The notes under the pieces are model-generated. The model was given only the letters and a program-made list of their open reading frames with translations, was not told the origin of the DNA and made no database searches. Shown here in pieces: positions 1 through 6,077 of a DNA stretch of 6,293 nucleotides; within the stretch, counting starts at the first letter, position 1; each line of letters opens with the position of its first letter. Made by a program: the position numbers and the translations under genes. Source of the stretch: an uncultured Oscillospiraceae bacterium (GTDB taxonomy: Bacteria > Bacillota > Clostridia > Oscillospirales > Oscillospiraceae); contig CAKUCT010000119.1 of the NCBI GenBank assembly GCA_934643765.1, forward strand, positions 1 to 6,293, in the 5' to 3' direction.

Positions 1-331
1 CGACGACAAGGGCAATAGCTGTTGACAAAAGGTTCAGAGCCGTGCCGCCGATGGTCTGGTCGGCCTTCAGATTGATGGCCGAGAAAGCCAGCAGCGACGA
101 GTAGACAATGCCGCTGACAGCCGAGAGGCAGATCGAAATGACGACCTTCCAGGCGGGGGCCATATCGGCCGGCAGCAGGTTCAGCGCCATCGTGCCGACC
201 AGGCCGCCGATGACCATAATGCCCTCAAGTGCGAGGTTGATGACACCGGAGTGCTCCGAGAAGCAGCCGCCCAGCGCGACCAGCATCAGAACCGTCGCCG
301 AAAGCAGCGCGTATTTGAGCATCAAAACCAT
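1..331 (-). CDS. ABC transporter permease 2 (nucleoside/simple-sugar type, YufQ/NupQ-like), partial
   Basis: This is the N-terminal 110 codons of an integral membrane permease that runs off the left edge. Reading from the ATG at 331, residues 24-46 carry the family pattern FSEHSGVINLALEGIM followed by a glycine-rich hydrophobic helix. Residues 88-102 carry LKADQTIGGTALNLL, the loop typical of BPD_transp_2 permeases of the YufQ/NupQ group. Hydrophobic stretches lie at about 7-22, 34-53, 62-83 and 98-110. The start is set by an AGGAGG at 341-346, 9 nt upstream, which lies inside the end of the preceding gene; a second ATG at 322 is too far from it. Only 4 nt separate this start from the upstream stop codon, so translational coupling with permease 1 is likely. 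With permease 1 it should form the heterodimeric channel of an importer. Nucleoside specificity is inferred from the family and operon type, not from the sequence itself. Confidence 0.88.
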   Translation of the reverse strand, partial: MVLMLKYALLSATVLMLVALGGCFSEHSGVINLALEGIMVIGGLVGTMALNLLPADMAPAWKVVISICLSAVSGIVYSSLLAFSAINLKADQTIGGTALNLLSTAIALVV

Positions 332-335
332 AACC

Positions 336-1484
336 TTACGCCTCCTTTCCGCCGTCCGGCTGCGCGTCCGGCTTGGCCGGTTTGGATGGATGCTTGTGCT
401 TGCTTGTGAAAAGCGTGATAATCAGATTCCGGAACAGCAGCGAGAACGCGCACAGATAGATGATGATGCCGGAGATAATATCCGCAATTTCCGGCGGGAA
501 GAGCGACGCGTTCATAAAGCCGCCGCCGGTTGTGATGTGCGAAATGAAGAGCGCCGAGAAGATGGAAGCAATCGGGTTGGACGAGGCCAGCAGCGCAACC
601 GAGATGCCGTCGAAGCCTTCACTCGGAAGGGCGGTCGAGTCGCCAGGAATCCACTGCGCCGCGCCGGAGAGGTAGTAGAGCCCCGCGCCGAAGCCGGCAA
701 GCGCGCCGGCAATGATCATGGAGAGGATGATGCTGCGCTTTTCGTTGATGCCCGCGTATTTGGCGGCGTTTTTGTTGCAGCCGCAGGCTTTGAGCTCATA
801 GCCGAAGGTCGTCTTGTTGATGACAATGTAGAGAATCACGGCGATGATAATGGCGAGGAAAATGGCGATGGTGCAGGACTTGTAGCCGAACGTTTCCGTC
901 ATATCCCAGCCGAAGATTTTAGAGGGAATGAGGCTTTGGCCGGTGACGGCGAAGGTCTTCGACTGCTTGGCGTTGTACATCGCGCCCGTGCCGCGGCCAT
1001 ACATGATTGTGTTGCAGCCGTAAAGGCCAATCCAGTTGAACATGATGGCTGTAATGACCTCGTTGACATTGAGATATGCCTTGAAGATGCCGGGAATCGC
1101 GCCCCAGATCGCGCCGAAGACGCTCGAGGCAATCAGGCACACCCACCACGGCGCGTGCAGCAGCAGCGCAAAGACAAGGCCGCCGAAGGCGCCGAGCGTG
1201 TACTGGCCAGCCGCGCCGATGTTGAACAGGCCGGTCTTGAACGCGAACGCGACAGAAAGGCCGCACATAATCAGCGGAGCCGCCGTCACGATTTCCTTGC
1301 CGATGCCGGAGGGCATCATATAGAATCCGCCCAGCAGAATCTGCTTGAAGCCGTCAGAGTAGGCGTTCTTGCCGCCGAGCAGCAGCAGAACCAGAAAGCC
1401 CACCAGAAGGCCGATGACAATGCACACAAGGCTTGCCAGCAGCGACACAAAGCCGGAGGACTGCATCAGATTTTTCTTTTTCAT
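336..1484 (-). CDS. ABC transporter permease 1 (nucleoside/simple-sugar type, YufP/NupP-like)
   Basis: This is a complete 382-residue inner-membrane permease of the BPD_transp_2 (branched-chain amino acid/sugar/nucleoside) superfamily. A basic N-terminus (MKKKN) precedes a first helix at about 12-37. Residues 75-102 hold the family hallmark GLSVAFAFKTGLFNIGAAGQ. Residues 139-155 (NVNEVITAIMFNWIGLY) form the next conserved block. Residues 226-250, with the GYELKACGCNKNAAKYAGIN pattern, form the cytoplasmic coupling loop that contacts the ATPase. Further helices follow at about 203-223, 252-273, 295-318 and 335-358. The protein ends in a hydrophilic Lys/Pro-rich tail (about 361-382) that varies in the family. 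An AAGGAGG at about 1492-1498 overlaps the ATPase stop codon and fixes the ATG at 1484. The gap to the ATPase gene is 12 nt and to permease 2 is 4 nt, so all three are one operon. The role as a nucleoside importer subunit is inferred from the family. Confidence 0.93.
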   Translation of the reverse strand: MKKKNLMQSSGFVSLLASLVCIVIGLLVGFLVLLLLGGKNAYSDGFKQILLGGFYMMPSGIGKEIVTAAPLIMCGLSVAFAFKTGLFNIGAAGQYTLGAFGGLVFALLLHAPWWVCLIASSVFGAIWGAIPGIFKAYLNVNEVITAIMFNWIGLYGCNTIMYGRGTGAMYNAKQSKTFAVTGQSLIPSKIFGWDMTETFGYKSCTIAIFLAIIIAVILYIVINKTTFGYELKACGCNKNAAKYAGINEKRSIILSMIIAGALAGFGAGLYYLSGAAQWIPGDSTALPSEGFDGISVALLASSNPIASIFSALFISHITTGGGFMNASLFPPEIADIISGIIIYLCAFSLLFRNLIITLFTSKHKHPSKPAKPDAQPDGGKEA

Positions 1485-1496
1485 CCCAGCGCCTCC

Positions 1497-3023
1497 TTAC
1501 ATCCGCTTTGCGCCGGCCATGTACAGGCCAAGCTCTTCCACGGTCACGTTTTTGGGGTCAAACTCGCCGACGATCTCGCCTTCATACATGACGAGGATTC
1601 GGTCGGATACGTTCATCACTTCGTCTAGTTCCAGCGATACCAGCAGAACGCCCTTTCCGGCGTCGCGCTCGGCGACCAGCTGCTTGTGAATATACTCGAT
1701 GGCGCCGACGTCCAGACCGCGGGTCGGCTGCACGGCGACGAGCAGCTCCGGGTCCTTGTCGATTTCGCGCGCGACGATGGCCTTCTGCTGGTTGCCGCCG
1801 GACATGCTGCGCACGATGGTGGCGGAGCCCTGGCCGGAGCGCACATCATACTGCTCGATCAGGCGGTCGGAATATGTGCGCACGGCGGGGAAGTTGATAA
1901 AGCCGTGGTTCTGGAACGCGGGCTGCCAATAGCGCTGGAGCACCATGTTCTGTTCCAATGTAAAGTCCAGCACCAGGCCGTGCTTGTGCCGGTCCTCCGG
2001 AATATGGCTCATGCCGTCTTTGGAGCGCTGGCGGATGGGCGCATGGGAAATATCCTTGCCGCAGAGCGTGATTTTGCCGGCCGACTGCTTTTCAAGTCCG
2101 GTCAGCGCGTAGACAAATTCCGTCTGTCCGTTTCCTTCGATACCGGCCAGGCACACAATTTCGCCCCGATGGACTTGTAGGCTCGCGTTTTTGACGGCGT
2201 TGTTCTTGTGAAGCTTGGACGGAACCGTGAGGTTTTCCACGCTGAGCACAACCTCACCCGGCTTTGCATCGCACTTGTCCACCTTGAAATTGACCTGACG
2301 GCCGACCATCATGGAAGACAGCTCCTCCATGGTCGTCTCGGCTGTGTTGACGGTGCCGATGCATTTGCCCTTGCGCAGGACCGTGCACCGGTCGGCGACG
2401 GCCATAATTTCCGCCAGCTTGTGGGAGATGAAGAGGATGGACTTGCCCTCTGCCGCGAGGTTTTTCATGATTGCCATCAGTTCGTCAATCTCCTGCGGGG
2501 TCAGAACGGCGGTCGGCTCGTCGAAGATCAGAATTTCGTTGTCCCGGTAGAGCATTTTGAGAATTTCTGTTCTCTGCTGCATGCCGACGGAGATATCTTC
2601 CACCTTCGCGTCCGGGTCTACGCGCAGACCGTACCGCTCAGAGAGCGCAACCACTTTGTCGCGCGCCTGCTTTTTCTGCAGGAAGCCCGCCTTGTTCGGC
2701 TCCACGCCGAGGATGATATTGTCGAGCACGGAGAAGCATTCGACGAGCTTGAAGTGCTGGTGCACCATGCCGATGTTCAGATCGTTCGCGTCGTTGGGGT
2801 TGGTGATTTTTACAACCTGTCCGTTTTTCTTGATGACGCCGCTCTCCGGCTGATAGAGCCCGAAGAGCACACTCATTAAGGTCGATTTGCCGGCGCCGTT
2901 TTCGCCCAGCAATGCATGGATTTCCCCCCGGCGCAGCTGGAGGGTGATGTTGTCATTGGCGCGGATGCCGGGGAACTCCTTTGTGATGTTCAGCATCTCA
3001 ATGACATATTCCGATTCGGCCAA
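1497..3023 (-). CDS. ABC transporter ATP-binding protein with two fused nucleotide-binding domains (YufO/NupO-like)
   Basis: This 508-residue cytoplasmic ATPase powers the two permeases encoded just downstream. Numbering from the TTG at 3023, the first domain is canonical: Walker A GENGAGKS at 40-47, Q-loop Q89, signature SVGMQQR at 145-151, Walker B ILIFDEPT at 164-171 with catalytic E169, and switch His201. The second domain is degenerate: Walker A is GIEGNGQTE at 294-302 with Gln in place of Lys, the signature MSGGNQQK (407-414) is intact, Walker B has Gln432 in place of Glu (VQPTRGLD), and the switch His is Leu464. This one-active, one-degenerate arrangement is usual in sugar/nucleoside ATPases such as RbsA and YufO, and the length is typical. 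The TTG start is chosen because AAAGGAG lies 8 nt upstream and the homologous region begins at once. Upstream in-frame codons extend into the leader and end in the promoter. The substrate (purine nucleosides or bases) is inferred from family resemblance. Confidence 0.94.
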   Translation of the reverse strand: MAESEYVIEMLNITKEFPGIRANDNITLQLRRGEIHALLGENGAGKSTLMSVLFGLYQPESGVIKKNGQVVKITNPNDANDLNIGMVHQHFKLVECFSVLDNIILGVEPNKAGFLQKKQARDKVVALSERYGLRVDPDAKVEDISVGMQQRTEILKMLYRDNEILIFDEPTAVLTPQEIDELMAIMKNLAAEGKSILFISHKLAEIMAVADRCTVLRKGKCIGTVNTAETTMEELSSMMVGRQVNFKVDKCDAKPGEVVLSVENLTVPSKLHKNNAVKNASLQVHRGEIVCLAGIEGNGQTEFVYALTGLEKQSAGKITLCGKDISHAPIRQRSKDGMSHIPEDRHKHGLVLDFTLEQNMVLQRYWQPAFQNHGFINFPAVRTYSDRLIEQYDVRSGQGSATIVRSMSGGNQQKAIVAREIDKDPELLVAVQPTRGLDVGAIEYIHKQLVAERDAGKGVLLVSLELDEVMNVSDRILVMYEGEIVGEFDPKNVTVEELGLYMAGAKRM

Positions 3024-3031
3024 ATTCTTCA

Positions 3032-3038
3032 CTCCTTT
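3032..3038 (-). promoter_or_regulatory. Ribosome binding site that fixes the TTG start of the transporter ATPase
   Basis: On the minus strand the sequence reads AAAGGAG with 8 nt to TTG at 3023-3021. No other in-frame ATG, GTG or TTG upstream has a comparable site. The far-upstream TTG at 3119 sits immediately after the -10 box, so it would not be transcribed usefully. Confidence 0.8.
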
Positions 3039-3043
3039 GTTCG

Positions 3044-3064
3044 CCGCGGGAACTGTGCCCGCGG
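3044..3064 (-). promoter_or_regulatory. GC-rich hairpin 2 in the transporter leader, just upstream of the ribosome binding site
   Basis: A perfect 7-bp stem (CCGCGGG/CCCGCGG) with a 7-nt loop lies between 3044 and 3064. It ends 5 nt before the AAAGGAG. There is no T-run after it, so it is not an intrinsic terminator. A role in controlling ribosome access or mRNA stability is inference. A CUCC at the base of its 5' arm could alternatively pair with the GGAG of the ribosome binding site. Confidence 0.5.
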
Positions 3065-3077
3065 AGGCAACTTGCAT

Positions 3078-3108
3078 CCCTGCGCCGGAAAGCGCCCCGC
3101 GCGCAGGG
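3078..3108 (-). promoter_or_regulatory. GC-rich hairpin 1 in the transporter leader
   Basis: A perfect 8-bp stem (CCCTGCGC/GCGCAGGG) encloses 15 nt. On the minus-strand RNA the stem can extend inward by CGG/CCG after one bulged base, and outward by about three pairs across a bulged C. It begins only a few nucleotides from the predicted transcription start, so it would cap the 5' end of the operon mRNA. No known riboswitch consensus was recognised. Confidence 0.5.
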
Positions 3109-3121
3109 GATAGATACAACT

Positions 3122-3150
3122 ATTATACAGGATGACAGCGGAAATATCTA
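3122..3150 (-). promoter_or_regulatory. Promoter of the ABC transporter operon
   Basis: Reading the minus strand, a perfect -10 box TATAAT occupies 3127-3122. A -35-like TAGATA (4 of 6 matches to TTGACA) occupies 3150-3145, with a 17-bp spacer. The start of transcription should be near 3115, which gives a leader of about 90 nt before the TTG start. Confidence 0.7.
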
Positions 3151-3205
3151 CCGAGCACCGCGACTTTTTCTTAGGAGAACCCGCCAAAAGAAAACTGCAT
3201 TTTTG

Positions 3206-3248
3206 TGAAAAACAACAACCCGGAACCAGAGATTTCTCCGGTTCCGGG
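3206..3248 (-). terminator. Intrinsic terminator of the glycyl-tRNA synthetase gene
   Basis: CCCGGAACC at 3219-3227 pairs perfectly with GGTTCCGGG at 3240-3248, and an inner GAG/CTC extends the stem past one mismatch to a 4-nt loop. On the minus strand the hairpin is followed by a T-rich run (TTGTTGTTTTTC, 3218-3207). It begins 13 nt after the glyQS stop codon and separates that gene from the transporter operon promoter. Confidence 0.88.
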
Positions 3249-3261
3249 CGAAGATTTTCAA

Positions 3262-4677
3262 TTAAAACGCGACTTTTTTGGCAAGCCACTCCTTGAGCTC
3301 TGCGATGGGAACGCGCACCTGTTCCATGGTGTCGCGGTCGCGGATGGTGACGGCGTTGTCGGCCGGGGTGTTTTCATCGCCCACGGTTGCAAAGTCGACC
3401 GTGATGCAGTACGGCGTGCCGATTTCGTCTTCACGGCGATAGCGCTTGCCGATCGAGCCCGTGTCGTCAAAGTCGATCATGAAGTCCTTGGAGAGCTCTT
3501 CATAGATCTTTCTGGCAGGCTCGGAGAGCTTCTTGGAAAGCGGAAGCACAGCGGCCTTGAAGGGCGCGAGGAACGGATGCAGGTGCAGCACCGTGCGCAC
3601 GTCTTCCTTGCCCTTGCTGTCGACCAGGTGCTCTTCGTCGTAGGCTTCGCACAGGAACGCCAGCGCCACACGGTCGCAGCCGAGCGACGGCTCGATGACA
3701 TACGGGATATAGTGCTCGTTCGTCTCGGGGTCGAAGTATTCCAGGCTCTTGCCCGAAGCTTCCTGATGACGGCCCAGATCGTAATTTGTGCGGTCCGCGA
3801 TGCCCCAGAGCTCGCCCCAGTCGGTGAACGGGAAGGCGTACTCGATATCGGTCGTGGCGCGGGAGTAGAACGCGAGCTCTGCCGGTTCATGGTCGCGCAG
3901 ACGCAGGTTCTCTTCCTTGATGCCAAGGCTCAGCAGCCAGTTCTTGCAGAAGTCTTTCCAGTAGGCGAACCACTCCAGATCCGTGCCGGGCTTGCAGAAG
4001 AACTCGCATTCCATCTGCTCAAACTCGCGCGTGCGGAAGGTGAAGTTGCCCGGGGTAATCTCGTTGCGGAAGGCTTTGCCGACCTGGCAGACGCCGAACG
4101 GGAGCTTCTTTCTGGTTGTGCGCTGGATGTTCGCAAAGTTCACGAAGATGCCCTGCGCGGTCTCGGGGCGCAGATAACAGGTGGAAGAGGAGTCTTCCGT
4201 GACGCCGATGGCGGTCTTGAACATGAGGTTGAATTTGCGGATGGGCGTGAAGTCATGCTTGCCGCAGACGGGGCAGATAATGTCCTCGTGCGAGGCGATA
4301 AACGCGTCCATCTCGTCGAAGCTCATCGCGTCGACATTGACCTCGGGATGCTCGTCGCCGATGAGCTTATCGGCGCGGTGACGGGCCTTGCAGGCCTTGC
4401 AGTCGAGCAGAGGGTCGGAGAAGCTTGCCACGTGGCCGGTTGTGATCCAGGTCTGGGGATTCATGATGATAGCGGCGTCAAGACCGACGTTGTACGGGCT
4501 TTCCTGCACAAACTTCTTGAGCCATGCTTTTTTGACGTTGTTTTTGAACTCGACACCGAGCGGGCCATAGTCCCAGCTGTTGGCAAGGCCGCCGTAGATC
4601 TCGCTGCCTGCGAAGACAAAGCCGCGGTTCTTGCACAGAGCCACGATCATATCCAGAGTCTTTTCGGAATTTTTCAT
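3262..4677 (-). CDS. glyQS: Glycine--tRNA ligase, single-chain class II (homodimer type)
   Basis: This 471-residue cytosolic enzyme charges tRNA-Gly with glycine using ATP. It is the single-polypeptide bacterial/eukaryotic type, not the alpha2beta2 GlyQ+GlyS type. The N-terminal DYGPLGVEFKNN region (36-47) is class II motif 1-like. Two cysteine pairs, C93/C96 and C135/C138 (CPVCG), suggest a zinc-binding insertion. Motif 2 lies at about 199-227 (VGKAFRNE, then FRTREFEQME). Motif 3 lies at 326-346 with Arg336 (SLGCDRVALAF). The C-terminal 365-465 is the anticodon-binding domain, beginning HPFLAPFKAAVLPL and including GSIGKRYRREDEIGTPYC. Length and motifs are complete. AGGAGG at 4689-4694 lies 11 nt before the ATG at 4677. 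The gene has its own promoter and terminator, so it appears monocistronic. The leader of about 30 nt leaves no room for a T-box riboswitch. The gene is also named glyS in some genomes. Confidence 0.97.
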   Translation of the reverse strand: MKNSEKTLDMIVALCKNRGFVFAGSEIYGGLANSWDYGPLGVEFKNNVKKAWLKKFVQESPYNVGLDAAIIMNPQTWITTGHVASFSDPLLDCKACKARHRADKLIGDEHPEVNVDAMSFDEMDAFIASHEDIICPVCGKHDFTPIRKFNLMFKTAIGVTEDSSSTCYLRPETAQGIFVNFANIQRTTRKKLPFGVCQVGKAFRNEITPGNFTFRTREFEQMECEFFCKPGTDLEWFAYWKDFCKNWLLSLGIKEENLRLRDHEPAELAFYSRATTDIEYAFPFTDWGELWGIADRTNYDLGRHQEASGKSLEYFDPETNEHYIPYVIEPSLGCDRVALAFLCEAYDEEHLVDSKGKEDVRTVLHLHPFLAPFKAAVLPLSKKLSEPARKIYEELSKDFMIDFDDTGSIGKRYRREDEIGTPYCITVDFATVGDENTPADNAVTIRDRDTMEQVRVPIAELKEWLAKKVAF

Positions 4678-4714
4678 GCGTTCTCCGTCCTCCTGACGTG
4701 ATTTAATCAGTTAC

Positions 4715-4742
4715 ATTATAATAAAAACTGCATCAAAGTCAA
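4715..4742 (-). promoter_or_regulatory. Promoter of the glycyl-tRNA synthetase gene
   Basis: On the minus strand, -35 TTGACT (4742-4737) is followed after 16 bp by -10 TATAAT (4720-4715). This is a near-consensus housekeeping promoter. Predicted transcription starts around 4708, about 30 nt before the ATG. Confidence 0.85.
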
Positions 4743-4792
4743 CTGCGCTGCCAAGAAAAAGGCGGCGTATCCTTTTGTTTTTCGGAAAAGTG

Positions 4793-4801
4793 TGGTATAC
4801 T
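4793..4801 (+). promoter_or_regulatory. Extended -10 promoter of the DUF3810-like gene
   Basis: TGgTATACT is a good extended -10 element. The region 15-17 bp upstream (about 4773-4780) is only T-rich and has no clear -35 box, which extended -10 promoters tolerate. Transcription would start near 4808. It is divergent from the glyQS promoter, about 50 bp away. Confidence 0.55.
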
Positions 4802-4837
4802 GCCAGATATCCGCTCTGTGCGGAAAGCTCTTTCCGG

Positions 4838-4845
4838 AAAGGAAG
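4838..4845 (+). promoter_or_regulatory. Ribosome binding site that sets the TTG start of the DUF3810-like gene
   Basis: AAAGGAAG has its GGA core 8 nt before TTG at 4852. The alternative in-frame GTG at 4792 lies at the very edge of the extended -10 promoter and lacks a properly spaced site. Confidence 0.6.
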
Positions 4846-4851
4846 ATTTTT

Positions 4852-5913
4852 TTGAGGACCATCGGAAGGCTGCTGCTGTCGGCCATCTTTCTTGTTTTGA
4901 CGGGGCTTCTGGTGCTGGCCGCCAGATACGCGCCCCAGCTGGTGTTTGCGTTTTACCCGGCCTTTTCCCGCTGGGCGCTGGGCGCGATCAGCGCGGTCAC
5001 GAGCCTGCTGCCGGTCGCGGTGTGGGAGATTCTGGCGGGGCTGGCAATCTTGTGGCTTTTGTATACGTTCGTCTGCGTTTTTACGCGGCACAGGAGCATC
5101 CTGTGCTGGCTGGCCGGCGTGGTGCTCGGCGTGTGCGTGGGCGTGTTCGTGTTTGTGGCGCTTTGGGGGCTCAATCATTTTGGCCCGTCGGCCGGTGAGC
5201 AGCTGAACCTTTCGGTGCGGGAGTACACGAAAGAGGAGCTGATCTCCGCAACAAAGTATTATGCCGCGCAGGTAAATGATCTGTCATCAAGCGTCTCGCG
5301 CGACAGCCGAAACCTTGCCCACTTTGAGAGCTTTGACGCGCTTTCCAAAAAGGCGGGCGCGGGCTACGATCAGCTGGCCGCGCGGTACGCGCTGTTCACA
5401 GGCTCGCATGATCCGGTCAAAAAGCTAGCCACCTGGCGCATGTTCAGCCAGTTCGGCATCACGGGCATTTTCGTCTGCTTCACGGGCGAAGCCTGCGTGA
5501 ACCCGGACACCTATGAGGTTTGGCTGCCGTTTACGATGTGCCACGAGCTGGCCCACCGGCAGACAGTTGCGGCGGAGGACGACGCGAACTTCTGCGCGTA
5601 TCTGGCCTGCATGGAAAATGAAAGCGCGGAATTTCGGTATTCCGGCGCGATTGCGGCCTATGTCTACTGCCACAACGCGCTCTATAAAGCCGACAAGGCC
5701 GCGGCCAGCGAAATCTGGAACAGCCTGGCCCCCGGCGTAAGCGCGGACATTCAGGCGGCCAACACCCACTATGCGCAGTACGAGGGCAAGGTGCAGGACG
5801 CGGCCACGAAGGTGAACGACACCTATCTCAAGGCGTTTTCCGAGGAGGCCGGCGTGCAGAGCTACGGCGAAGCGGCAGATCTGCTGATCGCCTGGTATCT
5901 GCAGCAGGCGTGA
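4852..5913 (+). CDS. DUF3810-like membrane protein with HELAH zinc-metallopeptidase motif
   Basis: This protein of unknown function has 353 residues from the preferred TTG. The N-terminal part is membranous: helices at about 5-24, 54-77 and 83-107, with a further hydrophobic or amphipathic stretch at 28-52. A soluble domain follows a GLN-containing boundary at 106-108. Residues 224-235 (WLPFTMCHELAH) contain an HExxH zincin-type motif with H231, E232 and H235. It is followed by AEDDANFCAYLAC (241-253), where E242 or D244 may be the third metal ligand, and by YSGAIAAYVY (263-272). This spacing and order match the DUF3810 pattern as I remember it. A membrane-anchored zinc peptidase is inferred, and the substrate is unknown. 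The gene is monocistronic and divergent from glyQS, and no clear intrinsic terminator follows it, so read-through towards the tRNA is possible. A longer form from the GTG at 4792 (373 residues) would start at its own promoter and is disfavoured. Confidence 0.85.
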   Translation: MRTIGRLLLSAIFLVLTGLLVLAARYAPQLVFAFYPAFSRWALGAISAVTSLLPVAVWEILAGLAILWLLYTFVCVFTRHRSILCWLAGVVLGVCVGVFVFVALWGLNHFGPSAGEQLNLSVREYTKEELISATKYYAAQVNDLSSSVSRDSRNLAHFESFDALSKKAGAGYDQLAARYALFTGSHDPVKKLATWRMFSQFGITGIFVCFTGEACVNPDTYEVWLPFTMCHELAHRQTVAAEDDANFCAYLACMENESAEFRYSGAIAAYVYCHNALYKADKAAASEIWNSLAPGVSADIQAANTHYAQYEGKVQDAATKVNDTYLKAFSEEAGVQSYGEAADLLIAWYLQQA

Positions 5914-5958
5914 AGTTTCCCTGGGAGAAATTAAAATGCGGGAAGCGAAAAATTATCC

Positions 5959-5987
5959 TTGACAAACCGCGGGAGCTTTTGTATAAT
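5959..5987 (+). promoter_or_regulatory. Perfect-consensus promoter of tRNA-Val
   Basis: TTGACA (5959-5964) and TATAAT (5982-5987) are separated by exactly 17 bp, the ideal sigma-A arrangement. Transcription would start near 5994, about 6 nt before the mature tRNA. The region after the -10 box is GC-rich (CTCCCGCG), a discriminator type associated with stringent control of stable RNA promoters; that regulatory reading is inference. Confidence 0.93.
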
Positions 5988-5997
5988 AACTCCCGCG
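5968..5997 (+). repeat. 8-bp perfect inverted repeat bracketing the tRNA-Val -10 box
   Basis: CGCGGGAG at 5968-5975 and its exact reverse complement CTCCCGCG at 5990-5997 flank a 14-bp AT-rich centre that contains the TATAAT. The half-site centres are 22 bp apart, about two helical turns. Only the right half would be in the tRNA transcript, so it could act as a DNA operator but not as an RNA hairpin, except in read-through transcripts from upstream. Confidence 0.75.
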
Positions 5998-5999
5998 AT

Positions 6000-6076
6000 G
6001 GACAGTTAGCTCAGCTGGTATGAGCACATGCTTGACGTGCATGGGGTCACAGGTTCGAGTCCTGTACTGTCCACCA
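6000..6076 (+). tRNA. tRNA-Val (anticodon GAC), CCA encoded
   Basis: A full cloverleaf can be folded. The acceptor stem GGACAGT (6000-6006) pairs with ACTGTCC (6066-6072). The D stem is GCTC/GAGC (6009-6012, 6022-6025). The anticodon stem is CATGC/GCATG (6027-6031, 6039-6043) with loop TTGACGT, placing anticodon GAC at 6034-6036. The variable region is 5 nt. The T stem is ACAGG/CCTGT (6049-6053, 6061-6065) with loop TTCGAGT. The discriminator is A6073 and CCA is encoded at 6074-6076. All stems are perfect. It should decode GUC and, by wobble, GUU. It stands alone as a single-tRNA unit with its own promoter and terminator. Confidence 0.97.
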
Positions 6077-6077
6077 T

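Noticed and set aside
108..1628. 506-codon open frame on the plus strand
   Set aside because: It lies antisense across permease 1 and into permease 2 and the ATPase, which have clear family motifs, start sites and spacing. Its translation is rich in Arg, Asp, Glu, His and Gln with no domain, and no convincing ribosome binding site precedes it. It is a codon-bias shadow.
1686..2879. Open frames on the plus strand (1686-2180 and 2208-2879) opposite the ATPase
   Set aside because: They mirror the ATPase coding frame, show shadow-type composition and have no start signals.
3024..3115. Possible purine riboswitch before the nucleoside-type transporter
   Set aside because: The leader lacks the conserved junction and loop sequences of the purine aptamer as I know them. 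Only two simple GC-rich hairpins are visible.
3205..4701. 498-codon open frame on the plus strand opposite glyQS
   Set aside because: It spans the glyQS terminator and the whole antisense of a complete, motif-bearing synthetase. It has no start signal or recognisable domain. High GC at third codon positions explains the open frame.
4711..5178. 155-codon minus-strand frame rich in His, Gln, Arg and Pro
   Set aside because: It is antisense to the membrane-helix part of the DUF3810-like gene and runs through both promoters in the divergent region.
5936..5962. 8-codon mini-ORF with GGGAG 8 nt upstream, ending in the tRNA -35 box
   Set aside because: It is too short to support as a gene, with no attenuator-like structure and no downstream coding gene. 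The spacing is probably coincidental.
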